A stretch of 64,000 nt of DNA from an uncultured Bradyrhizobium sp. (GTDB taxonomy: Bacteria; Pseudomonadota; Alphaproteobacteria; Rhizobiales; Xanthobacteraceae): the NCBI RefSeq assembly GCF_947648125.1, contig NZ_CANSMR010000020.1:62001-126000 (forward strand). The letters are read 5' to 3'. Each line of letters begins with the position of its first letter. Positions within the stretch are counted from its first letter, which is position 1. Below are positions 1-8,170 of this stretch, piece by piece. Under the pieces are notes generated by a model. The model searched no databases. It saw only the letters and a program-made list of their open reading frames with translations, and was not told the DNA's origin. Position numbers and translations under genes: made by a program.

Positions 1-365
1 GCTGCAAGACCGGCGATGCCAAGATCACCGGGGGCTACCGGCTCCCCGCCAAACACGTGATCCACGCCGTCGGGCCGATCTGGCATGGCGGCACCCAGAA
101 CGAGGATGCGCTGCTCGCATCCTGTTATCGCCGCGGCATCGAGTTGTGCCACACCAACGGGCTCGGCTCCGTCGCATTTCCCGCCATCTCGACCGGCGTC
201 TATCATTTCCCGCCGGACCGCGCCGCCGCTATTGCGGTCAAAGCCGTCGTCGATGTCCTGCCGTCGGCCCCAAATGTTACGCAGGTGATCTTCTGCTGCT
301 TCTCGGCCCAGAGCGGTGAGCTGCATCGGGAGGTCCTGGACGCCTTCGGGAGCCCTTGTGCCTGA
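1..365 (+). CDS. Macro domain protein, 5' end cut by the window
   Basis: This is the C-terminal part of a macro domain, a fold that binds ADP-ribose and often deacetylates O-acetyl-ADP-ribose or removes ADP-ribose from proteins. The frame is open from base 3 and the start lies outside the window. Visible family marks are CKTGDAKITGGYRLPAKHVI, then HAVGP, and the substrate loop AFPAISTGVYHFP with the conserved STGVY. The N-terminal GDIT and NAAN motifs would lie upstream and cannot be checked. The next gene starts 49 bases downstream on the same strand, so co-transcription is possible. The family call is safe; the exact substrate is not. Confidence 0.88.
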   Translation, partial: CKTGDAKITGGYRLPAKHVIHAVGPIWHGGTQNEDALLASCYRRGIELCHTNGLGSVAFPAISTGVYHFPPDRAAAIAVKAVVDVLPSAPNVTQVIFCCFSAQSGELHREVLDAFGSPCA

Positions 366-414
366 TGCTGCCGCCGCTACACTTCCCCGTGATTTCCGGG
401 GAGGGATAGTTCAA

Positions 415-1701
415 ATGCATTCAATTCGTTTGACGTGCGCGGCCGCGGCCTCCGCGGTGTTGCTGGCGGCATCGTTGGCGTACGCGCACACCGAGGGCAC
501 CTACGAGATTCCGGCGGGTGCGCATTTCAACCCCGACAAGCTCGCCAAGATCAGCGAGTTCTTCAAGAATGAGGTCGCGACCGGAAAGATTCCCGGCGCC
601 ATCGTCCTGATCCAGCAGCACGGCAAGCCGGTGTATCACGAGGCTTTCGGCGTGCAGGACGTGGTCAGCAAGGTGCCGATCACCGACAAGACCATCTTCC
701 GGTTGGCTTCGATGTCCAAGTCGATCACCGCCGTGGCCTCGATGCAGCTGCTGGAGGAGGGCAAATACAAGCTCGACGATCCCGTCTCGAAATACATTCC
801 TTCCTTTGCCAACATGAAGGTCGGCGTCGAGAAGAAGGCCGAGGACGGCACCAAAACGCTCGAGCTGGTGCCACTGAGGCGGCCGATCACGATCCTCGAT
901 CTGATGACGCATACGTCGGGCATCACCTACGGCTTCTACGGCGACAGCCTGGTCCGCAAGGCCTACAAGGAAGCCAATATCTACGGCGGAGATTTCGATC
1001 TCGCCGAATTCGCCGAGCGGATCGCCAAGCTGCCGCTTCACAACCAGCCCGGCGCGCTCTGGCAATACGGCCATTCCACCGACATTCTGGCGCGCGTGAT
1101 GGAGATAGTCACCGGCGAGAAGCTCTCGACGATCGAGCGCGAGAAGCTGCTTGACCCGCTCGGCATGAAGGACACCGGCTTCTTCGTCACCGATCCCGAG
1201 AAGCAGAAGCTGATGGCCGAGCCGATGCCGAACGACAGCGATTTCCGGGTCGGACGGGTCAACGATCCGACCAAGGTCAAGAAATGGGAATCCGCCAGCG
1301 GCGGCATGGTCTCAACCATGGCGGATTATTCGCGCTTCGCGCAAATGCTGCTCAATGGCGGTACCCTCGACGGCAAGACCATCCTGAAGCCCGAGACGTT
1401 CAAGGAGCTGACCACCGACCGCGTCGGCCCGGGCTCCGGCGTCGATCGCGACTTTTTCTACTTCCCTGGCGATGGCTTCGGTTTCGGGCTCGGCATCGCG
1501 GTGCGCACCGATCCGGGCACCGCGAAGCCGCCGCCGCCCGGCGATCTCGGCGAGCTGAAATGGGATGGCGCCAGCGGCTGCTATTACATCATCGACCGCA
1601 AGCAGGACTTCTTCTTCGTCCTGCTGGAGCAGACGCCGACGGAGCGGCAGCGCATCCAACGGACGTTGAAGCAGCTCGTCTATGAAGCCATGGAGAATTG
1701 A
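415..1701 (+). CDS. Exported serine hydrolase, beta-lactamase (class C/EstB) family, copy 1
   Basis: This 428-residue protein has a signal peptide ending near AYAHTEG (residue 24 or so) and acts in the periplasm. The S-x-x-K nucleophile motif is SMSK at residues 99-102. The second motif, Y-x-N in true class C beta-lactamases, reads YGH at 218-220, which fits esterase- or peptidase-like members more than antibiotic-hydrolysing enzymes. I start at the ATG at 415, directly followed by the signal peptide; upstream in-frame codons only extend into unrelated sequence. The next gene starts one base after this stop and encodes a paralogue, so the two form a tandem duplication and probably one transcript. 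The substrate is unknown. Confidence 0.88.
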   Translation: MHSIRLTCAAAASAVLLAASLAYAHTEGTYEIPAGAHFNPDKLAKISEFFKNEVATGKIPGAIVLIQQHGKPVYHEAFGVQDVVSKVPITDKTIFRLASMSKSITAVASMQLLEEGKYKLDDPVSKYIPSFANMKVGVEKKAEDGTKTLELVPLRRPITILDLMTHTSGITYGFYGDSLVRKAYKEANIYGGDFDLAEFAERIAKLPLHNQPGALWQYGHSTDILARVMEIVTGEKLSTIEREKLLDPLGMKDTGFFVTDPEKQKLMAEPMPNDSDFRVGRVNDPTKVKKWESASGGMVSTMADYSRFAQMLLNGGTLDGKTILKPETFKELTTDRVGPGSGVDRDFFYFPGDGFGFGLGIAVRTDPGTAKPPPPGDLGELKWDGASGCYYIIDRKQDFFFVLLEQTPTERQRIQRTLKQLVYEAMEN

Positions 1702-1702
1702 T

Positions 1703-2965
1703 ATGCGTGGGTGCCGCGCGTTCGTCGCGGCGCTCGTGCTCGCGTCCGCTGCAACGGTTGCGCAGGCCGGCTCCCCGGGGCCGGCTCCGCACAGCTTCTC
1801 GGCGGAGGGCCTCGCCAAGGTCTCCGACTATGTCAGGAACGAGGTCGCGACCGGGAAGATTCCCGGCGCGATCCTGCTGCTGCAACAGCACGGCAAGCCG
1901 GTCTACTACGAGAATTTCGGAGTTCGCGACGTCGCAACCGAATTCTCGATGAGCGCGGATACCATCTTCCGCCTCTATTCGATGTCGAAGCCGATCACGT
2001 CCGTCATCGCCATGATGCTGGTGGAGGAGGGCAAGCTCGCGCTCAGCGATCCGGTGTCGAAATACATTCCGGCCTTTGTCGACATGAAGGTCGGCGTGGA
2101 AAAGCGCGGCGATGAGGGCAGGGCGGCGATGACGCTGGAGCCGCTCAAGCGTCCGGTGACGATCGAAGACCTGATGCGCCACACCGCAGGTCTGCCCTAC
2201 GGCTATTATGGCGGCGGTGTCGTCAACAAGACCTACGCCGATGCCGGCCTGTTCGACAACGATCCCGACAATGCCGAATTCACGGCGCGGCTCACGGCAC
2301 TGCCGCTCGCCGAACAACCCGGAATGCAATGGGATTATGGCCATTCCACCGACGTGCTCGGCCGCATCATCGAGGTGATCACAGGAAAATCGCTGTTTCA
2401 GGTCGAGAAGGAGCGGCTGCTCGGTCCGCTCGGGATGAACGAGACCGCATTCTATGTTGCCGACCAGGCGAAATGGCCGCTGATCGCCGAGCCGATGCCG
2501 AAGGATCGCACGCTCAGCCCGGTCGCCGACGTCAGCGACCCGCGCCAGCCGCTGCGACGGGAATCCGGAGGCGGCGGCATGGTCGGCACCATCGGCGACT
2601 ATGCGCGCTTCTCGCAGATGCTGTTGAACGGCGGCAGCTATGGGGGGAAGCGCTACCTGAAACCGGAAACCATCGCCCTGATGGCGTCAGATCACATCGG
2701 TCCCGAAACCGGTGTCGTGCGCGACAAGAACTATTATCCAGGGCCGAACTCCGGCTTCGGCCTCGGCTTCGCGGTCCGCACCTCGGTGCCGGAGAACACG
2801 TCCTGGCCGCTCGGCGAATATCGCTGGGACGGCGTCGGCGGCACGTTCTTCTTCATCGACCCCGCCGACGATCTGTTCGGGATCTTCATGGTGCAGACGC
2901 CGTCACAGCGCGGCCGCATCCAGCAGGAGCTGAAGACGCTGATCTACCGGGCGATGGGAAGGTGA
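1703..2965 (+). CDS. Exported serine hydrolase, beta-lactamase (class C/EstB) family, copy 2
   Basis: A 420-residue paralogue of the preceding gene, alike along its whole length: NEVATGKIPGAI near the N-terminus, an FRLYSMSKPIT region with SMSK at 93-96, and YGH at 212-214. A signal peptide (AALVLASAATVAQAG) is visible. The ATG at 1703 sits one base after the upstream stop; a longer reading from 1682 would overlap the previous gene and spoil the signal peptide. Both copies keep the nucleophile Ser and Lys, so neither looks dead. Substrates are unknown and may differ, since the C-terminal thirds have diverged most. Confidence 0.88.
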   Translation: MRGCRAFVAALVLASAATVAQAGSPGPAPHSFSAEGLAKVSDYVRNEVATGKIPGAILLLQQHGKPVYYENFGVRDVATEFSMSADTIFRLYSMSKPITSVIAMMLVEEGKLALSDPVSKYIPAFVDMKVGVEKRGDEGRAAMTLEPLKRPVTIEDLMRHTAGLPYGYYGGGVVNKTYADAGLFDNDPDNAEFTARLTALPLAEQPGMQWDYGHSTDVLGRIIEVITGKSLFQVEKERLLGPLGMNETAFYVADQAKWPLIAEPMPKDRTLSPVADVSDPRQPLRRESGGGGMVGTIGDYARFSQMLLNGGSYGGKRYLKPETIALMASDHIGPETGVVRDKNYYPGPNSGFGLGFAVRTSVPENTSWPLGEYRWDGVGGTFFFIDPADDLFGIFMVQTPSQRGRIQQELKTLIYRAMGR

Positions 2966-2985
2966 CTTGACACAAGACTGTCACT

Positions 2986-3102
2986 CGTCATTGCGGGCGA
3001 AGCGAAGCAATCCATCTCGCCACTTGCCGAGAGATGGATTGCTTCGTCGCTTCAGCGCAAAATTGCTTTGCAATTTTGTCGCGAGCTCCTCGCAATGACG
3101 GT
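2986..3102. repeat. Palindromic intergenic repeat, CGTCATTGCG family
   Basis: The element starts with CGTCATTGCGGGCGAAGCG and ends with CTCGCAATGACG. Inside it, GAAGCAATCCATCTC (3004-3018) is repeated inverted at 3031-3045. A second small hairpin, AAAATTGC/GCAATTTT, follows. The same family recurs at 23575 and 32218. It lies between convergent genes and may act as a bidirectional mRNA 3' end. Confidence 0.85.
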
Positions 3103-3109
3103 GTGCGAG

Positions 3110-4177
3110 CTACGCCCCGCGGACGATATCCCTGACGTGCCCGATCGCTTCCTCGATCATGGCGGCAGTGACGTCGAGATGCGTGCAAGCCCTGATCCGG
3201 CCGTCCATCATTGCGAGCGTCACGCCGCGCTTGCGCAGCTCGGCGACCATCTTGTCGCCGGATACGCCTGAGCCGTCGGGCTTGAAAAAGACGAGGTTGG
3301 TCTCGGGCGCTTGCACCGCGATGCCGTTGATCTGCGACAGCCCGCGCGCCAGCGCCCGCGCGTTGGCATGGTCATCGGCGAGACGGTCGACATGGTGATC
3401 GAGCGCGTAGATGCAGGCGGCGGCACAGACGCCGGACTGCCGCATCGAGCCGCCGAGCCGCTGCTTCCAGCGCCAGACGTCGTCGATGAAGGCGCGGGTG
3501 CCAGCGATCACGCCGCCGATCGGTGCGCCGAGGCCCTTGGAGAAATCGATCCAGGCCGAATCCCAGCCCGCCGTCATGTCGCGCGGCGAGATGCCTGAGG
3601 CGACGGTCGCATTCAGAAGGCGTGCACCATCCATATGGGTCACAAGCCCGTGGTCCTTGGCGATGCGCACGACCTCGTCCAGCGCGGCCTTCTTCCAAAT
3701 CGTTCCGCCGCCGATATTGGCGGTCTGCTCGACACTGACGAGCACCTGCGGCGGCTGGTAGCGGGTGCGTGGATGCAGCGCGGCGCGGAACGTCTCCGGC
3801 GTGAACTGGCCGTCATCGCCCGGCAGCTGCGTGATCTGGAAGCCGCCGAGCGCCGCATGCGCACCGCCCTCGCGGGCGATGATATGCGCGGTGGCGTGCG
3901 CCAGGATCTCGTCGCCGGGGCGGCAATAGGCCAGCGTCGCCGCGACGTTGCACATCGTGCCCGACGGCATGAAGACGGCGGCTTCCTTGCCGAGCAGATC
4001 GGCGACGCGGGCGTTGAGCTCGTTGGTGGTCGGATCGTCACCGACCTGCTCATCGCCGACCTCCGCCCTCGCCATCGCCTCGCGCATCGCCGGCGTCGGC
4101 TTCGTCTGTGTGTCCGACAACAGGTTGATACGGACGGCGGGCGCCTTGGGATCGGGCCGGGCAGGGGTGTAGTGCAT
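3110..4177 (-). CDS. Threonine aldolase family protein (PLP enzyme)
   Basis: A 355-residue PLP-dependent enzyme of the beta-eliminating lyase/threonine aldolase family, which splits L-threonine or L-allo-threonine into glycine and acetaldehyde. Seen are the N-terminal NLLSDTQTKPTPAMREAM, the FMPSGTMCN region, HMDGARLLNA, and the PLP lysine motif DFSKGLGAPIGG. I start at the ATG at 4177, preceded by AGGAAA; another ATG at 4189 is possible, while the reading back to 4657 runs through the toxin-antitoxin genes and is not real. It stands alone, convergent with the hydrolase pair. Stereospecificity cannot be told from sequence. Confidence 0.9.
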   Translation of the reverse strand: MHYTPARPDPKAPAVRINLLSDTQTKPTPAMREAMARAEVGDEQVGDDPTTNELNARVADLLGKEAAVFMPSGTMCNVAATLAYCRPGDEILAHATAHIIAREGGAHAALGGFQITQLPGDDGQFTPETFRAALHPRTRYQPPQVLVSVEQTANIGGGTIWKKAALDEVVRIAKDHGLVTHMDGARLLNATVASGISPRDMTAGWDSAWIDFSKGLGAPIGGVIAGTRAFIDDVWRWKQRLGGSMRQSGVCAAACIYALDHHVDRLADDHANARALARGLSQINGIAVQAPETNLVFFKPDGSGVSGDKMVAELRKRGVTLAMMDGRIRACTHLDVTAAMIEEAIGHVRDIVRGA

Positions 4178-4269
4178 GGCTTTCCTCATCGCTCCGCTAG
4201 CGCGCGGATTCGCCGCTAGCGTATAGGCTTCCGGGCAGCGTGACGAAACCGCATAATGATGATCTCGGT

Positions 4270-4494
4270 CTACGTTACGCGATAGTCGATCAGGTAGGGG
4301 TATGGTGTGGTCGAAAGCCGGCGGACGCCTGGACGGCTCGTCGCGCGCCCAGCACGGGGTTGCTCTTGCAGCAGCGTGATAAGGGTCTGGATGCGGTCGC
4401 GGACGTGGATCGCCCCTTGAGGCGATCGCGCTTCGATATCGGAGAGCGCTCGATCGATCTGAGCAAGGGCGTGTCGCGTATAGCGGACGTTCAC
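4270..4494 (-). CDS. ParE/RelE-family toxin
   Basis: A 74-residue basic protein starting VNVRYTRHALAQIDRAL and ending RRLSTTPYPYLIDYRVT, the usual pattern of ParE-type toxins (N-terminal R-Y-T/S, C-terminal P-Y-x-L/I-x-Y-R). ParE members inhibit gyrase and RelE members cleave mRNA; sequence alone does not decide. I chose the GTG at 4494 because it overlaps the antitoxin stop (GTGA) and matches the family's usual N-terminus; another GTG lies at 4512. It is translationally coupled to the antitoxin upstream. Confidence 0.82.
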   Translation of the reverse strand: MNVRYTRHALAQIDRALSDIEARSPQGAIHVRDRIQTLITLLQEQPRAGRATSRPGVRRLSTTPYPYLIDYRVT

Positions 4495-4718
4495 AGCCCG
4501 TGCTTTCTCCACATCGCACGAACTTCCTCGTCCGTTGCCAACTCGCCGCGTGCAATCTCGGCGTCAGCTTCAGCCAGATCGGCGTTTTCTTCCGGCGTGA
4601 GCTGGAGCGGCGGCTGGTCGACACCGGCAAGCTGCAGCATGATACGCGCGAGCGCATCCTGCTCGGTGTCAGGCAAACTTGAAACCGTTTCGAACGCTTC
4701 TTCGAGTAACCGGGTCAT
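4491..4718 (-). CDS. Antitoxin partner of the ParE-like toxin
   Basis: A 75-residue acidic protein (MTRLLEEAFETVSSLPDTEQ...) that starts at the ATG at 4718 with AGG eight bases upstream; a TTG two codons earlier is less likely. It lacks an obvious DNA-binding motif by eye but has the helical N-terminus and an acidic, flexible C-terminus (ENADLAEADAEIARGELATD, then MWRKHGL) expected of a toxin-neutralising antitoxin. Its stop overlaps the toxin start by four bases. The assignment rests mainly on size and its position before the toxin. As with most such pairs, it probably represses its own promoter with the toxin as co-repressor. Confidence 0.75.
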   Translation of the reverse strand: MTRLLEEAFETVSSLPDTEQDALARIMLQLAGVDQPPLQLTPEENADLAEADAEIARGELATDEEVRAMWRKHGL

Positions 4719-4796
4719 CGGCAAGTACCTCTACGGGCAGCCATCTGCCAAGTCCTACGCATGCAAGTCCGCGAATAGTAGTCGTCCTGCGCCCAA

Positions 4797-4831
4797 ACAA
4801 AAAGGCCCCGGCAAAACCGGGGCCTTTCGGA
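4797..4831 (-). terminator. Rho-independent terminator of rpsD
   Basis: On the minus strand AAAGGCCCCGG pairs with CCGGGGCCTTT around a TTTTG loop, followed by TTTTTGTT. It starts 20 bases after the rpsD stop, in the right orientation. Confidence 0.9.
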
Positions 4832-4850
4832 TCTCGCATGCGTGCTGTGA

Positions 4851-5468
4851 TCAGCGCGAATAGAATTCGACGATCAGATGCGGCTCCATCTGCACCGGGA
4901 ACGGCACGTCGCCGAGCGCCGGGATGCGGACGAACTTCGCGGTCATCTTGCCATGATCGACTTCGAGGAAGTCGGGCAGGTCGCGCTCGGGCAGCTGGGC
5001 GGCTTCCAGCACCGGGGTGAGCTGCTTGGAGGCTTCCTTGACCTCGATGGTGTCGCCGACCTTCAGCTTGTAGCTGCCGATGTTGACCTTGCGGCCGTTC
5101 ACCTTGATGTGGCCGTGGTTGATGAACTGGCGCGCGGCGAACATCGTGGCGACGAACTTGGCGCGATAGACCACGGTGTCGAGACGACGCTCGAGCAGGC
5201 CGATCAGGTTCTCGCCGGTGTCGCCCTTCAGGCGGCTGGCCTCGACATAGATGCCGTGGAACTGGCGCTCGGAAATGTTGGCGTAGTAGCCCTTGAGCTT
5301 CTGCTTGGCGCGGAGCTGCACGCCGAAGTCGGAGAGCTTGCCCTTGCGGCGCTGGCCGTGCTGGCCGGGGCCGTATTCACGGCGGTTCACGGGGCTCTTC
5401 GGGCGGCCCCAGATATTCTGGCCCATGCGGCGATCGATCTTGTACTTCGCCTCACTGCGCTTTGTCAT
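4851..5468 (-). CDS. rpsD: 30S ribosomal protein S4
   Basis: 205 residues, normal for bacterial S4, which nucleates assembly of the 16S rRNA 5' domain. It begins [20 protein letters not shown] and carries the S4 RNA-binding domain ([34 protein letters not shown]) before the C-terminal HLIVEFYSR. The ATG at 5468 has GAGG seven bases upstream. It is a single-gene unit with its own terminator. Here it stands outside the ribosomal operons, as is usual in Bradyrhizobium. Confidence 0.98.
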   Translation of the reverse strand: MTKRSEAKYKIDRRMGQNIWGRPKSPVNRREYGPGQHGQRRKGKLSDFGVQLRAKQKLKGYYANISERQFHGIYVEASRLKGDTGENLIGLLERRLDTVVYRAKFVATMFAARQFINHGHIKVNGRKVNIGSYKLKVGDTIEVKEASKQLTPVLEAAQLPERDLPDFLEVDHGKMTAKFVRIPALGDVPFPVQMEPHLIVEFYSR

Positions 5469-5620
5469 CGCGTCCTCTTTGATAGCCGTCGCTACCCAGC
5501 GCCCGGCGTTTTGTCAGTTTCAGGTTTGAGGAGACGCGCCCTCCTGTGTACCGGCCAAAAGGCCTGTACCGACAGGTCCGCCTCGAAAGCTCGGGGAGAA
5601 CCACGGGTCGCGAAACGCAT

Positions 5621-5642
5621 CGCGGGCCGAAACCGGCCCGCG
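5621..5642. repeat. Perfect hairpin upstream of rpsD
   Basis: CGCGGGCC and GGCCCGCG pair around a six-base GAAACC loop in the 5469-5737 gap. There is no T-run on either side, so it is not a standard terminator. It could be part of the 5' region of the rpsD transcript or a 3' end for the acyltransferase gene at 5738. I see nothing else in this gap. Confidence 0.5.
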
Positions 5643-5737
5643 AGCAACGGTGGTCTTAAGGAGAAAGTCCGGTTCTGTCAAACAAAACGCAGGCCGATTT
5701 GGGCCGAATCGGCGTCAAAATCGGTCCCTTTCGCAGC

Positions 5738-6523
5738 TCAAAGCCGGGTTCCGGCCGCCCGGACCGGCCGGGCGTCGGCTTGCGGCCGGATCGCGCACAA
5801 TTCCGCGGCGATTTCCCCGCCCAGCACCTGCTCAAGCCGGGTCAGGGTCTTGGCGATCAGGGCGGCATCGCAGACCAGATGGTCCCAGCGCAGCACCACA
5901 TCGACGGTCAAGTCCGGCTTGATCACGCCATAGCTCAGCAGAAACGGCCCGGGGCTCAGCGCGTGCAACTCGCCCGGGCCATAGGCCGCGACCGAGGTGA
6001 CACCGAAGTTGCCGCAGAAATTGGCGCGCTGCCGGCCGAAATTCATCCCGATCGCCCATGCCAGGCGGCGCAGCGGAAACGGCAGGCGCGTCACACAGAG
6101 CATCTTGCGGAACGAAGGGATCTCGTGCAGCGGCGCGGTCTTGGCGCGCCGGATCAGCGCATCGACATCGCCAAGCGCCATCTCGTCGGCTCCGCAGACG
6201 CGCTCGAACAGCACGCAATCCTCGCCCTTCTCAACGCGCGCAATGGCCACCATGCCGACGCTGCGCGGCAACTCGTAGAGGCAGGGCCACGGCCATTTGG
6301 CGTGCAGCGTGCGCAGGGTCGGCTCGGTCCTGGCGACCAGCGCGAATGCCTTGACGAAGATCGAGGCCCAGCCCGGCGCCTGCGCCGCGCGTGCGCGGGC
6401 CTCGACCACCGCACGAACGTTCAGCGAGCGCGTCAGGGAGACGAACGGCACGCCGGCCGATGCGTACATCAGATCGGCGACGAGACGGCGCGGCAATGAA
6501 ATCCGACGAAATTTACCGCGCAT
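5738..6523 (-). CDS. Free-standing 2-oxoacid dehydrogenase E2-like acyltransferase domain
   Basis: 261 residues with the fold of the E2/chloramphenicol acetyltransferase family. It opens MRGKFRRISLPRRLVADLMY, has NFCGNFGVTSVAAYGPGELH in the middle and the catalytic-type motif RWDHLVCDAALIAKTL near the end, matching H-x-x-x-D of E2 enzymes. No lipoyl domain or E3-binding domain is present, unlike true E2 subunits. I use the ATG at 6523, since the longer reading needs a TTG. Related stand-alone proteins occur in Bradyrhizobium and mycobacteria; their acyl donor and acceptor are unknown to me. No partner dehydrogenase is nearby. Confidence 0.8.
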   Translation of the reverse strand: MRGKFRRISLPRRLVADLMYASAGVPFVSLTRSLNVRAVVEARARAAQAPGWASIFVKAFALVARTEPTLRTLHAKWPWPCLYELPRSVGMVAIARVEKGEDCVLFERVCGADEMALGDVDALIRRAKTAPLHEIPSFRKMLCVTRLPFPLRRLAWAIGMNFGRQRANFCGNFGVTSVAAYGPGELHALSPGPFLLSYGVIKPDLTVDVVLRWDHLVCDAALIAKTLTRLEQVLGGEIAAELCAIRPQADARPVRAAGTRL

Positions 6524-6648
6524 CTGTTCGGTTCGTATCCCCTGCAATCAGGCAAAAATCAAAAATCAAAGGCCCGGCGAGCTCGGATTGTTGCTCGCCG
6601 CACCTGAAGCCAACATGAACCAACTGGTCGGAGGCCAACAGGTTCGGC

Positions 6649-7038
6649 TCACGGCGCCGGTTTGGCCAAGGGCTCGCCGGCCTTCACCACATAGACCCCT
6701 AGCACCTTGAGCGGCTTGTCGCCGGAAGTTTTGGCATCGTGCACCGCACCTTCCGGGATTTGGTAGGAATCGCCTGCCTTCAGCTTCAGCGGCGGCTTGC
6801 CGTCGATCACAAGTTCCAGCTCGCCTTCCAGCACATAGCCGGTTTCAGCGCCGGGATGGCTGTGACGACCCGACGCACCCCCGGCCGGAACCTCGGCAAT
6901 CGCCGTGACCGTGTTGTAGCCCGCCGGGAAATCGACCTTCTGTAGCGGCGTCCGCTTGATGCCGCTCTGCTGCGCAAAGGCAGCGCCGGCACCGGCAAAG
7001 GCAATCACGGTGAGACCAAGCAGCAATTTCCTGAACAT
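6649..7038 (-). CDS. Exported cupin domain protein
   Basis: 129 residues with a signal peptide (MFRKLLLGLTVIAFAGAGAA...FAQ) and a single cupin barrel. The metal-binding motif 1 appears as GRHSHPGAETGYVLEGELEL (H-x-H, then E), and motif 2 as IPEGAVHDAKTSG with the last His. So a periplasmic mononuclear metal site is likely. Small cupins like this may be sensors, isomerases or dioxygenases; nothing here decides. It is a monocistronic minus-strand gene. Confidence 0.88.
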   Translation of the reverse strand: MFRKLLLGLTVIAFAGAGAAFAQQSGIKRTPLQKVDFPAGYNTVTAIAEVPAGGASGRHSHPGAETGYVLEGELELVIDGKPPLKLKAGDSYQIPEGAVHDAKTSGDKPLKVLGVYVVKAGEPLAKPAP

Positions 7039-7334
7039 GCATTTTCCTTCCCAAGGCGCGAAACTCTAGCAGCGCGGAATCGCGGCGGAAAGCGGGCGAA
7101 GTGTGATCTGCGCTTGCGACGTTCGGATAAGTCCGTTCATCCAATAGTGCAGGCTGTCGTTGAATTAGGCGCGGCCGAGATTACGCGAGGCTGACAAGCT
7201 GTTCAGGCAATTATGGCGCTCACCCTTCAGGGTGTCGAAGACACGCTCAAGTTGTGCAGCGATTCCTTCGTGACATGACTGGAACTTGCTCGCCGGCGGA
7301 GCACGCGTGGGCGCGGCGCGCGATGACCTCACGC
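7039..7334. other. Intergenic region without a recognised gene
   Basis: It separates the cupin and aldolase genes, both on the minus strand. The stretch next to 7039 is the cupin 5' region. I find no terminator, promoter match or repeat here that I would defend. Confidence 0.4.
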
Positions 7335-8111
7335 CTACCGCTTGATCCCGGCGAATGCGGCGGCGATGCCGCGCTGGAACAGCGACCAGTCGAAGCCGAG
7401 CGCAAGCGCGAGGTAACCGCGATCGATCATCGCATTGGCCTGCTCGGCGGTGCGGGCGACGCCGCCGATCGGCACGCCGCTCTTCAGGATGCCTTGTTCG
7501 GCGCGCTGTATCAGCGCGACCACTTCGGGGTCGTCTGCTAGCCCGCGCTTGTTGATCGAGGTGGCGAGATCGCCGGGCCCGATCACTGCGAGGTCGATTC
7601 CCGGTGTCGCCATGATCTCGTCGATCCGGTTGACGGCATCGACATGCTCGATCGTGATCATGCAGATCATGTCGTCGTCGGCGGTCGCCATGTAGTCGTT
7701 CATCGAGACGCCCCAGCGGAACGGCGCATGGAACGGCCCCCACAGCCGGTCGCCCTTCGGCGGATAGCGCACGCTGCGCGCGGCCTTCTCGGCGTCGTCG
7801 CGGTTGCAGATCATCGGGAAGTTGATGCCGAGCGCACCGATATCCATCGGCGCCTTGGCGAGGTGCGGCTCGTTGGCGGCGATCCGCACCATCGGCACGC
7901 AAGGCGTGCCCGAAGTTGCCACGATCATCGCGTGCGCGGTGCCGAGGTCGATCGGCCCGTGCTCGAGATCGACGATGATCCAGTCCAGCGACTGCGCCAT
8001 GATCTGCACAGTCTGGATGCTTGGAATCGTCGCGATCGCGCCGAAGGTCGGGCGCTTGTCGCGCCACGCCTGGCGCAAGCGGTTGAGCGGCGTCAGCGGT
8101 GCTGTGGTCAA
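7335..8111 (-). CDS. HpcH/HpaI family class II aldolase
   Basis: A 258-residue metal-dependent pyruvate aldolase of the HpcH/HpaI family, which cleaves 2-keto-4-hydroxy acids into pyruvate and an aldehyde. Seen are DWIIVDLEHGPID (catalytic and metal residues), PMVRIAANEP, the metal-binding ITIEHVDAVNRIDEIMATPG and DLAVIGPGDLATSI. The start is a TTG at 8111, supported by a strong AGGGAGG seven bases upstream, with no better ATG. No sugar-acid or aromatic meta-cleavage gene lies beside it, so the substrate stays open; 2-keto-3-deoxy-rhamnonate or 2,4-dihydroxy-heptenedioate types are the closest named relatives. Confidence 0.9.
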   Translation of the reverse strand: MTTAPLTPLNRLRQAWRDKRPTFGAIATIPSIQTVQIMAQSLDWIIVDLEHGPIDLGTAHAMIVATSGTPCVPMVRIAANEPHLAKAPMDIGALGINFPMICNRDDAEKAARSVRYPPKGDRLWGPFHAPFRWGVSMNDYMATADDDMICMITIEHVDAVNRIDEIMATPGIDLAVIGPGDLATSINKRGLADDPEVVALIQRAEQGILKSGVPIGGVARTAEQANAMIDRGYLALALGFDWSLFQRGIAAAFAGIKR

Positions 8112-8170
8112 ATGCGGTCCTCCCTCGAAGGCGGGCAGAGGCTAGCAGCGCGCTGTGACGGCGAAAAGGA

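Noticed and set aside
2986-3102. CRISPR-like or mobile element signal from repeated inverted motifs
   Set aside because: The units are not direct repeats with equal spacers and there are no cas or transposase genes; they are scattered palindromes.
3110-4657. Longer form of the threonine aldolase gene
   Set aside because: The extra 160 codons pass through the toxin-antitoxin genes in another frame; the family N-terminus begins near 4177.
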